64,000 bases of DNA from Microbacterium azadirachtae (GCF_000956545.1 NZ_JYIT01000073.1:28290-92289), one strand, 5' to 3'; positions 42,894 to 51,415 are shown, counted from the stretch's first letter. Numbers and translations are program-made. Notes: generated by a model not told the origin, from the letters alone.

Positions 42894-43781
42894 CTAGGAT
42901 CGCGCCGCGGTTCTGCGCGGGACAGCGGCCGAGGCCTCCGCGCACCACCTCTCGAGCCGCTGCTGGGCGACCGTGCCACTGAGCTCGCCACGGCGCTCCG
43001 GATGCTCCTGCCAGTACCGCAGCGCGGCGTACAGGACCCACGGCGGAGCCGTGTAGTCGTCGAGCCCGAGATCCCACGGCTCGCGACCCTCGCGCTCGAT
43101 GCGCACACGCCGCGGCCCCTCGGTCGAGCCGGCCTCCCGCGCAAGGGCGGACACGGCCCGGATCTTCTCCCACGGCACGACCTCGATCGCGTCCAGGTAG
43201 TGACGGGAGAAGCCCGCCCGGCCGAGCGAGATCCCGAGGGGGATCCGCCCGAACGAGGCGCTGCGGAACGCGGCGACGAGCGCGATGACCCCGCACAGGA
43301 CCAGGACCGCGGCCGCCAGAGCCAGCGGCACGATCAGCAGCAGCCAGCCCCCGGCATCCCGCTCGACGACGCGCATCCCGGCCACGACGAGCAACGTGCC
43401 CGACCCGGTGCCGCCGAGCAGCAGCGCCCACCCGAGCCCCCACGATGCGAGGTTCTGACGGAAGAAGTGCACCCACGAGTCCGGCGGCTCGCGGTCAGCC
43501 CGCGTCAATGCGACCGCGTTGATCAGCGCCGGCCCGCGGGAACGGCGCGGCGGTCCCTCCCGCGAGACCGACAGCCCCGCCATGAGCGCCCCGAAGCACA
43601 CCGCCCAGAACACGGTCCACAGCACGTCTCCCCGCACCGCGCAGCTCACCCCGAGCAGCAGCAGGGCGGCGGCGGTGAGCGCGATGAACGCGTACGCGAC
43701 CGGCGACACCAACCCCATCCCCCGCTCGTCCCAGTTCGCAGGCAGCGGGTACGGGATCGGATCCTCTGTGTCGGCGCTCAT
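42894..43781 (-). CDS. Hypothetical membrane protein
   Basis: A 295-residue protein with two hydrophobic segments near residue 30-70 and two more near 120-170, then a cytoplasmic PH-like region (LGRAGFSRHYLDAIEVVPWEKIRAVSAL) resembling bacterial PH domains, with an Arg-rich end. I do not recognise a named family. ATG 43781 follows GGAGGGGGAG. It lies downstream of, and on the same strand as, the SecD-like lipoprotein, 34 bases apart, so they are probably co-transcribed. Confidence 0.75.
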   Translation of the reverse strand: MSADTEDPIPYPLPANWDERGMGLVSPVAYAFIALTAAALLLLGVSCAVRGDVLWTVFWAVCFGALMAGLSVSREGPPRRSRGPALINAVALTRADREPPDSWVHFFRQNLASWGLGWALLLGGTGSGTLLVVAGMRVVERDAGGWLLLIVPLALAAAVLVLCGVIALVAAFRSASFGRIPLGISLGRAGFSRHYLDAIEVVPWEKIRAVSALAREAGSTEGPRRVRIEREGREPWDLGLDDYTAPPWVLYAALRYWQEHPERRGELSGTVAQQRLERWCAEASAAVPRRTAARS

Positions 43782-43815
43782 GCTCCCCCTCCGGCTCGAC
43801 AGTAGCGCGGGCGGG

Positions 43816-44574
43816 CTAGGGCTTCGACGACACGATCTGCACACCCTCGGGAAGCGGGGCGCCGAGAAGGGCGGCGTACTGCTCGGCCTTGGCCCGGTCG
43901 AAACCCCCGGAGATCTCCACCGACGTCGACAGGGACTGCCCGCACTCGAGCTGCACCGTGGGGGCGGCGAGGAGCTTGCCGTCGAGCAGGATCGCCATCC
44001 GCTTGAGCGCCGGATCCTCCTCGCAGGCGAGCTTCCCGGAGAGCTCGGCGAGGGCCGCCGCACCGCCGTCGGTGAAGTCGATCCGCACACCCCACTGGTT
44101 CTGCACCTCCACCGCCTTCGCGGAGGCGAGATCCTCGTCGCCGACGCCAGCCGGCCCGAGCTGCAGAACCTCGTGCTCCTCGGTGGTGACGGTGCAGGTC
44201 TCCGCGCTCTTCGTGCAGTCGTCCGACGCCGTGGCCTTCGCACCGACGGCTGTCACGGGGCGGATCGTGAACTCCCCGGGCGCCTGGAACAGGTCATCCC
44301 TGACCTCGATGTCTTTCCCTCCGGTCTTCGGGGGGTTGTAGCTCACCGCCACACGGTCGCCGTCCGTGCCGATGCTCCGCTCGGTGATGCCCGCGACGTC
44401 GAGCCGGTGCGCGAGCTGCTTCGCGACCGCATCGGCCTTGCCCGCGGGAACCCGCAGCACCACCTGGTGCGTGAGCTCAGGAGCGGCGAACGGCAGCCGC
44501 GTGCACCCCGCCAGCAGCAGGACTCCGACGACAGCGGCGACGGCGAGGACGCAGCAACGGATCGAGCGGCTCAT
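43816..44574 (-). CDS. Lipoprotein with SecD P1-head-like domain
   Basis: A 252-residue secreted lipoprotein: signal peptide and lipobox LLAGC (Cys about 24). The C-terminal part resembles the SecD periplasmic head (LGPAGVGDEDLASAKAVE, WGVRIDFTDGGAAALAELSG, AILLDGKLLAAPTV, QYAALLGAPLPEGV) but the SecD transmembrane domain is absent. The N-terminal part has a ferredoxin-like repeat (HQVVLRVPAGKADAVAKQLA). Such stand-alone forms are known in actinobacteria, function unknown; a role in late protein export or surface assembly is only suggested by the sortase-like gene beside it. Confidence 0.75.
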   Translation of the reverse strand: MSRSIRCCVLAVAAVVGVLLLAGCTRLPFAAPELTHQVVLRVPAGKADAVAKQLAHRLDVAGITERSIGTDGDRVAVSYNPPKTGGKDIEVRDDLFQAPGEFTIRPVTAVGAKATASDDCTKSAETCTVTTEEHEVLQLGPAGVGDEDLASAKAVEVQNQWGVRIDFTDGGAAALAELSGKLACEEDPALKRMAILLDGKLLAAPTVQLECGQSLSTSVEISGGFDRAKAEQYAALLGAPLPEGVQIVSSKP

Positions 44575-44625
44575 ACCCCCGGAGCCTAACCCGGCAGACC
44601 GCGCGCCGCACCGGCGACAGGACCG

Positions 44626-45342
44626 CTACGAGACGCGCGTGGCGGTCACGATCCAATTGTCGACCGAGTGGCCGTCCACGTGCGGGGCGTCGAGATCGCA
44701 TGAGAACAACGCGAGCGTGCGCTCCGGACCGTCCGTCTGCCACACCCATCTGTACGCCGTGCTCGCCTGTGCGACGACGTCCTGCTTGGGCACGCTGACG
44801 GCGTCGGCGGCCACGTCGAACTGCGCGGCGGCCAGTCCGCCGGCGCGCAGTGCATAGGTGATCACGACGCTGTCCCCCGCCTTCACCCGCCCGAGATCGA
44901 AGAAGACGTCCTTCAGGCCCTCACCGGTCACGTTGTGCCCGACGATGACCGCGCGGTAGCCCGACAGGTTTCCCGGCATCGTCTGCCACTGCGGAGGGCC
45001 GTACCAGCCCGCGAGTCCCGGATCGGGGTTCAGCCAGCCGTCGTCGTTCAGCTGGATCAGATTGATGTCGGCATCGATGAGCGGCACGTCCTGATGGCGC
45101 ACGGTGATGTGCACCGGGGTGCCGTCGATGTCCTGCAGAGCCGCCGACGGCGGGGGCGTCGACGGTGCGGTCGAGCCGGGCTCCGGCGTCAGCAAGGGGG
45201 TCGGGGCCGGCACCGACACCTGCGGCGCGGGCTTCATCGGCACGGGACCGATCCCCCGCGCCGCGCCGGCGAGCGCGACCGCCCCGCCGCCGGCGAGCAC
45301 CGCGACGACGAGAAGGGTCATCGCAAGGCGTCTGCGCGTCAC
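44626..45342 (-). CDS. Sortase-like protein, class E/F type
   Basis: A 238-residue protein: N-terminal membrane anchor (LAMTLLVVAVLAGGGAVALAG), a Pro/Ser/Thr-rich linker, then a sortase domain with the catalytic His in AVIVGHNVTG (about 138) and Cys in TLALFSCDLD (about 213). In class F sortases the third residue, Arg, lies in a YRDN-V motif; here the corresponding segment is SVDNWIV, with Val in place of Arg. The only later Arg is in TATRVS at the extreme end. It may be inactive, or use another residue. GTG 45342 follows GGGAGGG. The next gene upstream encodes a surface protein. Confidence 0.7.
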   Translation of the reverse strand: MTRRRLAMTLLVVAVLAGGGAVALAGAARGIGPVPMKPAPQVSVPAPTPLLTPEPGSTAPSTPPPSAALQDIDGTPVHITVRHQDVPLIDADINLIQLNDDGWLNPDPGLAGWYGPPQWQTMPGNLSGYRAVIVGHNVTGEGLKDVFFDLGRVKAGDSVVITYALRAGGLAAAQFDVAADAVSVPKQDVVAQASTAYRWVWQTDGPERTLALFSCDLDAPHVDGHSVDNWIVTATRVS

Positions 45343-45370
45343 GATGACCCTCCCTGTCCTCGACGGATGC

Positions 45371-46072
45371 TCAGCTGCGACGACCGCGCAGAAGCAGGCC
45401 CGCCCCGGCCAGCGAGGCCGCGGCGAGCGCACCGAGGCCGCCCGCGGCGACCGGGATCCACGACGTGTCGCCGTCGGTCTGCACCGTGACGGGAATCGTG
45501 TGCGTGGTCTCCTCGGCCGGAGCCGGAGTGGTGGGCGGCGTCACGGTCGGCGGCGTGACCACGGTGACAGGGCACGTCACGGCATCGTGGTGCACGGTCG
45601 TGTAGACGGCGGGCGTGCCCTCCGTCGGCGGAACCGCCGGCTGCCCCTCGACGTCGATGATCTTGTCCGCGGACCAGTAGAACCAGTCGGCCTTTCCGGG
45701 CGTGCCCGCCTGGAAGATCTCGTTGACGGGATCCGTCCCGTGCCCGGCGCCCTCGTAGCTGACGGTGTTGGCCTGCCAGTTGTCGCCCGGCGGGATGTCG
45801 CCGGCCCCCGGGCCGCCGGGACCGCCGGTCCACGAGTAGCGCTGGAAATTGCCCCAGTGCCAGACCTCCTCGACGGCGGGCGAGCCCGGCGTGCCCGGCA
45901 CCTCAGGAGTGACGAGCACCTGCTCGTCGTACGCCGGTGCCGGCGTGCAGGTGCCGTCTTCCGCGGATGCGGCCGGCACCGTGATCAGGATTCCCGCGAC
46001 GGCGAGCGACATCGCGCCCGCTGCGTACGCGGCCTTGCGGAGCGCCTTCGCGCTCGTGCTGTTCGGAGACAT
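45371..46072 (-). CDS. Cell-surface protein with C-terminal membrane anchor
   Basis: A 233-residue secreted protein: signal peptide with AxA site (ITVPAASAEDG), a Pro-rich stretch VLVTPEVPGTPGSPAVEE, a Trp/Tyr/Gly-rich domain of about 90 residues (WHWGNFQRYSWTGGPGGP, DNWQANTVSYEG, ADWFYWSADKIID), a Pro/Thr stalk, then a hydrophobic segment and positive tail (LLLRGRRS). The end looks like a cell-wall sorting signal, but no LPxTG or LAxTG precedes the hydrophobic part; SWIPVAAGG is the nearest. Similar modules are repeated in large actinobacterial surface proteins. It lies 28 bases from the sortase-like gene on the same strand. Confidence 0.72.
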   Translation of the reverse strand: MSPNSTSAKALRKAAYAAGAMSLAVAGILITVPAASAEDGTCTPAPAYDEQVLVTPEVPGTPGSPAVEEVWHWGNFQRYSWTGGPGGPGAGDIPPGDNWQANTVSYEGAGHGTDPVNEIFQAGTPGKADWFYWSADKIIDVEGQPAVPPTEGTPAVYTTVHHDAVTCPVTVVTPPTVTPPTTPAPAEETTHTIPVTVQTDGDTSWIPVAAGGLGALAAASLAGAGLLLRGRRS

Positions 46073-46302
46073 GTCCCCCGTACCCCCAGATTCGTGATCG
46101 AAGTGCGATCACACGCGTCCGGGTGCGCGGAAGTCCACGGAGTGGACTCGACGCGCCGATCCCCAAGATCGCCGGGCCCCCACCCCGTCAACGGTTGCCC
46201 ACGCCCCAGCCGGTGCAACCTTTGCCCCCACGATAACCACCCTCCGATGCCGGGGCAATGGACCCCGGGAAGCCTGGGACAAGGCGGCCCGGTCACGCGA
46301 AA

Positions 46303-46330
46303 GGGGCCGCCTCCCGAAGGAGACGGCCCC
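46303..46330 (-). terminator. Terminator of the rpsF-ssb-rpsR-rplI operon
   Basis: On the minus strand GGGGCCGTCTCC, loop TTCG, GGAGGCGGCCCC, followed by TTTCG: a 12-bp stem with one mismatch, beginning 19 bases after the rplI stop. From here to 46072 there is no gene; the region should hold the promoter of the surface protein. Confidence 0.8.
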
Positions 46331-46348
46331 TGACAGGGCGTTCGCGCC

Positions 46349-46801
46349 TTACTTGGCGGCGACGACCTGCAGCGTGATCACGGCGGTCACGTCGTCGTGC
46401 AGACGAACGGTGGCCTCGTGGTCGCCGACCGACTTGATCGGCGAGGTGATGTGCACCTTGCGCTTGTCGATCGCGCCGATGCCCGCGGCCTCGACGGCGG
46501 CGGCGACATCAGCGGTCTTGACCGAGCCGAACAGACGGCCCTCGGCGCCCGCCTTGACGGCGAGGCGGACCTTGGCGGCCTCGATGGCGTTCTTCAGCGC
46601 CACCGCGTCGTCGAGGTCGTGGATCGCACGCGCCTTGCGGGCGGCCTGGATCTGCTCGACCTGCTTCTCGCCACCGCGCGTCCACGCGACAGCGAAACCC
46701 TGCGGAACGAGGTAGTTGCGGGCGTACCCGTTCTTGACCTCGACCACGTCACCGGCGCTACCGAGCCCGGCGACCTCATTCGTGAGAATCAGCTTTGCCA
46801 T
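46349..46801 (-). CDS. rplI: 50S ribosomal protein L9
   Basis: A 150-residue protein with the L9 N-terminal domain ([35 protein letters not shown] pattern) and the long helix to the C-terminal RNA-binding lobe ([17 protein letters not shown]). It binds 23S rRNA at the L1 stalk base. Last in the operon rpsF-ssb-rpsR-rplI. Confidence 0.98.
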   Translation of the reverse strand: MAKLILTNEVAGLGSAGDVVEVKNGYARNYLVPQGFAVAWTRGGEKQVEQIQAARKARAIHDLDDAVALKNAIEAAKVRLAVKAGAEGRLFGSVKTADVAAAVEAAGIGAIDKRKVHITSPIKSVGDHEATVRLHDDVTAVITLQVVAAK

Positions 46802-46812
46802 GTCGGTGCTCC

Positions 46813-47067
46813 TTAACGGCCAGCGCCGGCGTAGGGCAGGAGAGCCATCTCGCGCGCGTTCTTGATCGCCTTGGCGATCAGGCGCTGCTCCTGCACGGAC
46901 ACACCGGTGATGCGACGGGCGCGGATCTTTCCACGCTCCGAGATGAACTTGCGGAGGGTCGCGACGTCCTTGTAGTCGATGACACCCACGCGGATGGACT
47001 TCGCGGGGGCGGCGTTCTTCGCGCCCTTCCGCGGCTTGCGGCGGTCGCCGCTCGACTTTCCAGCCAT
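46813..47067 (-). CDS. rpsR: 30S ribosomal protein S18, zinc-free form
   Basis: An 84-residue S18 ([25 protein letters not shown]). The N-terminal segment that in zinc-binding S18 carries a CxxC pair reads [12 protein letters not shown] and the protein has no Cys at all, so it is a Cys-minus form. In lineages with two S18 genes the C-minus copy is zinc-repressed; here it is in the housekeeping operon, which suggests it is the main one. S18 pairs with S6 on the 30S platform. Confidence 0.97.
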   Translation of the reverse strand: MAGKSSGDRRKPRKGAKNAAPAKSIRVGVIDYKDVATLRKFISERGKIRARRITGVSVQEQRLIAKAIKNAREMALLPYAGAGR

Positions 47068-47137
47068 GAGTCTTCCTTACGAGAATTGTTTTTCGGATCC
47101 GTCAGGATCCGGAATCTGTTGTGTCCGGGGACGACGC

Positions 47138-47653
47138 TCAGAAGGGCGTGTCGTCTCCGAAGCTGCCGGGAGTGCTCCACGCGTCAGCGCTCGAGGAGCC
47201 GGGGGTCGACCACGGCTCGTCGTTGTCGCGCTGCTGCGGGCGCCCGCCGCCCTGCTGGCCGCCGGAGAAGTTCCCGCCGCCGCCGTTCGAGGCGGCGCGG
47301 GTGACCTGGGCGGTCGCGTAGCGGAGCGAGGGGCCGATCTCGTCGACCTCCAGCTCGATCGCGGTGCGGTTGTTGCCTTCGCGGTCCTGGTAGGAGCGCT
47401 GACGCAGGCGTCCGGATGCGATGACCCGCATGCCCTTCGTCAGGGATCCCGCCACGTGCTCGGCGAACTCGCGCCACACGGACGCGCGGAGGAACAGCGC
47501 TTCGCCGTCCTTCCACTCGTTCGCCTGGCGGTCGAAGGTGCGCGGCGTCGAGGCGATGGTGAAGTTCGCCACCGGCAGCCCGTTCTGCGTGTAGCGCAGC
47601 TCGGGGTCGGCGGTGAGGTTTCCCACCACGGTGATGACGGTCTCGCCGGCCAT
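47138..47653 (-). CDS. ssb: Single-stranded DNA-binding protein
   Basis: A 171-residue protein: OB fold ([28 protein letters not shown], residues about 6-110), a Gly/Gln-rich linker ([20 protein letters not shown]) and the acidic C-terminal tip GDDTPF, the docking site for replication and repair proteins. It lies between rpsF (six-base gap) and rpsR in the conserved operon. Confidence 0.97.
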   Translation of the reverse strand: MAGETVITVVGNLTADPELRYTQNGLPVANFTIASTPRTFDRQANEWKDGEALFLRASVWREFAEHVAGSLTKGMRVIASGRLRQRSYQDREGNNRTAIELEVDEIGPSLRYATAQVTRAASNGGGGNFSGGQQGGGRPQQRDNDEPWSTPGSSSADAWSTPGSFGDDTPF

Positions 47654-47659
47654 GATGCC

Positions 47660-48025
47660 TTAGGCCTTCGCGACCTTGGGCTTGCGGGCGGCCTTCTCCT
47701 CGGCACGCTTGGCCTCGGCGGCGACCATCGCCTGCGCCTCTTCGGCACGCAGAACCTTGGTGCGGAACACGAGCTCCGACAGGTTCAGCTGGCGGTCCAG
47801 CTCGTTGGTGGCCTCGCTGGTCGCGGTGAAGTTCACGACGGCGTAGATGCCCTCGGTCTTCTTGTTGATCTCGTAGGCGAAACGGCGCTTGCCCCAGATG
47901 TCGACCTTGTCAATCGAGCCACCATCAGCGGTGATGACCTTCAGGAACTTGTCGAGGTTGGGGGCAACCTGGCGCTCGTCCAGCTCGGGGGTCAGAATGA
48001 CCATGAGCTCGTACTGGTGCGTCAC
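47660..48025 (-). CDS. rpsF: 30S ribosomal protein S6
   Basis: A 121-residue S6 with the ferredoxin-like fold ([39 protein letters not shown]) and a basic C-terminal tail rich in Lys/Ala. The start is GTG 48025, preceded by AAGGAGG. It is first in rpsF-ssb-rpsR-rplI. The 5' leader can fold into a hairpin that may bind the S6:S18 complex and sequester the ribosome site (see 48033-48080). Confidence 0.97.
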   Translation of the reverse strand: MTHQYELMVILTPELDERQVAPNLDKFLKVITADGGSIDKVDIWGKRRFAYEINKKTEGIYAVVNFTATSEATNELDRQLNLSELVFRTKVLRAEEAQAMVAAEAKRAEEKAARKPKVAKA

Positions 48026-48032
48026 TTACCCA

Positions 48033-48080
48033 CCTCCTTCGGACTAGAACGGCTTCCGGGACTTTCCCGGAAGCAGGAGG
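48033..48080 (-). ncRNA. Candidate S6:S18-responsive leader of rpsF
   Basis: On the minus-strand RNA, CCUCCU (48080-48075) can pair with AGGAGG of the rpsF ribosome site (48038-48033). Between them lies a perfect ten-bp hairpin GCTTCCGGGA/TCCCGGAAGC (48074-48065 and 48061-48052, loop AAG) and an unpaired stretch containing CCG twice. Known S6:S18 leaders have a CCG trinucleotide in a bulge next to a short hairpin. The resemblance is by eye; the family assignment is inferred. Confidence 0.5.
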
Positions 48081-48173
48081 GTGTTGTGCACGTGCCCGGG
48101 CATGATTCACCCAGGCAACCGGTACAGCTTAGCGGATCCGGCTGAATGCGCCGAATCGGCGCGGGAACCTCGG

Positions 48174-48179
48174 TAGCGT
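48174..48179 (+). promoter_or_regulatory. -10 box of the leaderless methyltransferase gene
   Basis: TAGCGT at 48174-48179, seven bases before ATG 48187. No ribosome site precedes the ATG, so the transcript is probably leaderless. Confidence 0.5.
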
Positions 48180-48186
48180 GACCGGC

Positions 48187-49023
48187 ATGGATCAGGTCGA
48201 GATCGATTGGGAGCCGGCGCGCGAGGCGAACCGGGAGAACTGGGACGAGCGCGCGGTGCTGCACGTCGAGGCGTACGGGCTGGACGCCTTCGACGATCCC
48301 GCGCACCTCTCCGATGTGGTGCGCACCGACGCGGCCGCCCTCGCACCGTTCTTGGCGGACGGACTCGACGGGCTCGACGTCTGCCACCTGCAGTGCCACA
48401 TCGGCACCGACACCCTCTCGCTCGCACGGCTCGGCGCCCGCGTCACCGGCGTCGACTTCTCCGGGCCGGCCCTCGACGCGGCGACGGCCCTCGCCGCACG
48501 CCTGGGCCTGTCGGCCACCTGGGTGCAGACCGACGTGCTCGACGCCCGCGCCGCCGTGTCCGGAGACTTCGACCTGGTCTACACCAGCATCGGCACGATC
48601 ACCTGGCTCGACGACCTCGATCGCTGGGCGGCGCAGATCGCCGGTCTCCTGCGCGCCGGCGGGCTGTTCTACATCCGCGACGGCCACCCCGTGCTCTACG
48701 GGCTCGATGAGACGCGGGACGAGCTCGTGCTGCGCTACCCGTACTTCGGCGACGGGTCGGCCCAGGCGTGGGACGAGGCCGGCACGTACGTCGGCGACGG
48801 CACGGTCACGCACACCCGCACCTATGAGTGGCCGCACCCGATCTCGGAGGTCGTGAACGCGCTCATCGGCGCGGGCCTGCGCATCCTGAGGATGGAGGAG
48901 GGCCGCAGCCTGCCGTGGCGGTTCTCGCCGCGGATGACCGAGGCCGGCGGCGACTACGTCTGGCCCGAGGGCGAGCGCGACCTCGTGCCGTGCACCTTCA
49001 CGATCATCGCGAAGAAGGACTGA
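48187..49023 (+). CDS. Class I SAM-dependent methyltransferase
   Basis: A 278-residue protein. The SAM-binding core is LDVCHLQCHIGTDTLSLARLG with motif I (residues about 63-85), GARVTGVDFSGPALDAA as motif II, and FDLVYTSIGTITWLDDLDRWA as the post-motif; EGRSLPWRF is near the end. Substrate unknown. ATG 48187 is chosen because it lies at the predicted transcription start; GTG 48178 would overlap the -10 box. The gene is divergent from rpsF. Confidence 0.88.
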   Translation: MDQVEIDWEPAREANRENWDERAVLHVEAYGLDAFDDPAHLSDVVRTDAAALAPFLADGLDGLDVCHLQCHIGTDTLSLARLGARVTGVDFSGPALDAATALAARLGLSATWVQTDVLDARAAVSGDFDLVYTSIGTITWLDDLDRWAAQIAGLLRAGGLFYIRDGHPVLYGLDETRDELVLRYPYFGDGSAQAWDEAGTYVGDGTVTHTRTYEWPHPISEVVNALIGAGLRILRMEEGRSLPWRFSPRMTEAGGDYVWPEGERDLVPCTFTIIAKKD

Positions 49024-49064
49024 GGCCGACGACGAACATCGACCCGGCGGGTTAGCCTGGCGGC

Positions 49065-50036
49065 ATGCGCTGGGTGGATGACGTCGAGGTCGGAGACTGG
49101 ATCCGGGACCGTCTGGATCCCGGCGTCGACACGATGCACGACGTCGTGCCGCGCGGATTCGCGGCGTACGCCCGGATCCTCCATCCCGCCGGGGTGCGCA
49201 GCGTGACCGCCGGCGTCGTTCCGACGATCGACGAGCTGCGTGCGATGACGGAGGACGAGGAGGAGCAGGCCCTCGTCGGGCTCCGCGACGACGCGGCGAC
49301 CTGGGCGGATACCGCCGCGGCGTTCGGCACGGTGCTGCATCCGCTCGCCCAGTGGAACCGGATCGTGCGGACGCCCGAGGGCGAGGACTGGCGCCGGCGC
49401 CGCTCCCCCGACGGCCGGGAGTTCACCGCACCCTTCGAGGGAGAGCTCCCGCCCGCGGCGCTGGCCCGGGTGGCCACGCACCTCGCCGCGCACACGACGA
49501 CGCCGGACGACGGGGTGGCCGGGCTCTGGGAGGGCTGGGGCGGTCTCACCGGCGGCTACGGCACGACCGGGCGGACCTTCATGACCTTCACCGACGATCC
49601 CGCCGAGGCGCACGCGGCGATGCTCGCCGAGAGCATCCACGACCCGTTCAACAAGCCGTACCAGAAGGCGCCCTGGCAGGACGGGATCCTCTCCCGCGAG
49701 ATCTCCGAGGGCGCTCGTCTCGAGCTTCCGCAGCGCAGCCATGTGCTGTTCGCCGTGCCGCCGCGGGTCTTCGCGGACGCGGACTGGCCGCTGCGCGTGC
49801 CGTGGCGGGACACCGTCGCGGAGCAGCACGGGTTCCCGCCGAGCGCGCAGCACCCGAGCCTGATCTGGCCGGCGGACCACGCCTGGATCCTGGTCAGCGA
49901 GATCGACTTCGACTCGACGATCGTGGGCGGATCCGAAGCCCTCGTCGCCGCGCTCTGCGCCGACGACCGCCTCGAGGCGCTCCCCATCCCGGAGGGCGCG
50001 AACCTGCAGTGGGACGCGGATACCGTGAACGCCTGA
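49065..50036 (+). CDS. Conserved hypothetical protein
   Basis: A 323-residue soluble protein rich in Trp, Asp and Glu, without signal peptide or membrane segments. I recognise no named domain, although the pattern (MRWVDDVEVGDWIRDRLD, VPRGFAAYARILHP, PALWEGWGG-like GLWEGWGGLTGG, HAWILVSEIDFDSTIVGG) is that of a conserved actinobacterial family. It probably starts without a leader: TAGCCT (49053-49058) is six bases before ATG 49065. Forty-one bases separate it from the methyltransferase. Confidence 0.85.
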   Translation: MRWVDDVEVGDWIRDRLDPGVDTMHDVVPRGFAAYARILHPAGVRSVTAGVVPTIDELRAMTEDEEEQALVGLRDDAATWADTAAAFGTVLHPLAQWNRIVRTPEGEDWRRRRSPDGREFTAPFEGELPPAALARVATHLAAHTTTPDDGVAGLWEGWGGLTGGYGTTGRTFMTFTDDPAEAHAAMLAESIHDPFNKPYQKAPWQDGILSREISEGARLELPQRSHVLFAVPPRVFADADWPLRVPWRDTVAEQHGFPPSAQHPSLIWPADHAWILVSEIDFDSTIVGGSEALVAALCADDRLEALPIPEGANLQWDADTVNA

Positions 50037-50094
50037 CGGGCCTCGGGCCGCATTCACCGCTGTGGAATCCGCGCTCCCGCAATAGCGTGGGAGG

Positions 50095-51213
50095 GTGAGC
50101 ACTCCATCGCCCGGCAGCACCGCCGCTTTCGACGCCCGCGCCCTGACCGCCCCCGTCGACCGCGCTCGGCTCACGGCCTGGGCACGCGAGGCGAGGGCCA
50201 GCGGCGTGGGTCCGCGCACCGGCCAGATCGTGCTGTTCATCGTCATCGCGCTCTTCATCGCGTTCGTCGGCTTCGGCGTCGTCGGGGTGTTCCTGTCGGT
50301 GCTGCTGGGCTCGTCGGGCGGGATCGTGATGCCGCTGCTGATGCTCGTCATCGTGGGCCTCGCCGTGTGGGGCGGGATCGCCTGGTGGAACCGCCTGCTC
50401 GTGCGCGGCTATCGCCTTGCCGACTTCGCCTCTTCGAACGGCATGAGCTATCTGCCGCGGCTCGCGGATCCGCAGCTGCCCGGCATGATCTTCTCGCTCG
50501 GACACGGGCGCGAGTCCACCGATCTGGTGCGCGGCACCTCGCCGCGCTTCGCGGAGTTCGCGAACTACCGGTACACCACCGGGTCCGGCAAGGAGAGCCA
50601 GACGCACGAGTGGGGCTACATCGCGATCAAGCTCGACGTTCCGCTGCCGAACATCGTGCTCGACGCGCAGTCCAACAACGGCCTCTTCGGCTCCAACCTG
50701 CCCGCGGCGTACCAGCGCCACCAGCGGCTGTCCCTCGAGGGCGACTTCGACCGCTCCTTCGCCCTGTACTGCCCCGAGGGTTACGAGCGCGACGCGCTGT
50801 ACCTCTTCACCCCCGACATCATGGCCCGCTTCCTGGACAGCGCCTCGGCGTTCGACGTCGAGATCGTCGACGACTGGCTGTTCCTCTACGCGCAGAACCG
50901 GCAGGTCACCACACTGGATCCGGCCGTGTGGGCGCAGATGTTCGGCACGGTCGGGGCGGTCATCGCGAAGCTCGAGCAGTGGGCGCGCTGGCGAGACGAG
51001 CGCCTGGGCGCGGCGTCCGACCCGGCACCCGCGCGCTTCGCCGGCGGCCCGGTCACGCCGACGCCCGGCGAGCCGGGCCGCCCCTGGGCTCCTCCGCCCG
51101 GCGTGGCACCGGAGGGCCGCCGTCTGAAGCGCACGTTCCCGTGGGCGTCGGTGCTGGTGTTCGGCGCGGCCGCCGTGGGCTGGGTCGTGTTCCGCGTGAT
51201 GTTCGCGCACTGA
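50095..51213 (+). CDS. Hypothetical membrane protein
   Basis: A 372-residue protein. Two hydrophobic segments near residues 45-95 are followed by a large soluble part (FANYRYTTGSGKESQTHEWGYIAIKLDVPLP pattern) and a final hydrophobic segment before the C-terminus. A Pro-rich linker (TPTPGEPGRPWAPPPG) precedes the last anchor. No function is recognised; similar genes are common in Microbacteriaceae. GTG 50095 lies six bases after TAGCGT (50083-50088), another likely leaderless start. Confidence 0.83.
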   Translation: MSTPSPGSTAAFDARALTAPVDRARLTAWAREARASGVGPRTGQIVLFIVIALFIAFVGFGVVGVFLSVLLGSSGGIVMPLLMLVIVGLAVWGGIAWWNRLLVRGYRLADFASSNGMSYLPRLADPQLPGMIFSLGHGRESTDLVRGTSPRFAEFANYRYTTGSGKESQTHEWGYIAIKLDVPLPNIVLDAQSNNGLFGSNLPAAYQRHQRLSLEGDFDRSFALYCPEGYERDALYLFTPDIMARFLDSASAFDVEIVDDWLFLYAQNRQVTTLDPAVWAQMFGTVGAVIAKLEQWARWRDERLGAASDPAPARFAGGPVTPTPGEPGRPWAPPPGVAPEGRRLKRTFPWASVLVFGAAAVGWVVFRVMFAH

Positions 51214-51248
51214 CGACGAGGCCGGATCCAGCGCGCTCGAATCCCGTC

Positions 51249-51415
51249 GAGATGGAAAACGTCGCGCGCAACACCCGCGGAACGACGAGATCCATCTCGA
51301 GATCCGCGAGGTCGCTGACTGAAGATGGAAAACGTCGCTGCGAGACGAGTCGCAGCGACGTTTTCCATCTTGCGCCGGAGGGACGAGCGCCCTTGCGCCG
51401 GAGCGGCGAGCGCCC
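51249..51415. repeat. Repeat cluster between convergent genes
   Basis: A 17-base unit GAGATGGAAAACGTCGC occurs at 51249-51265; AGATGGAAAACGTCGC recurs at 51323-51338 and, inverted, at 51355-51370. From 51323 to 51370 two 21-base arms form a perfect hairpin with a six-base loop GACGAG (51344-51349). Two 23-base tandem copies beginning TTGCGCCGGAG (51370-51392 and 51393-51415) with two mismatches follow. The hairpin may terminate the flanking convergent genes; the extra copies are not explained by that. Confidence 0.75.

Noticed and set aside
45371..46072. Classical LPxTG substrate for the sortase-like protein
   Set aside because: No LPxTG or LAxTG precedes the C-terminal hydrophobic segment.
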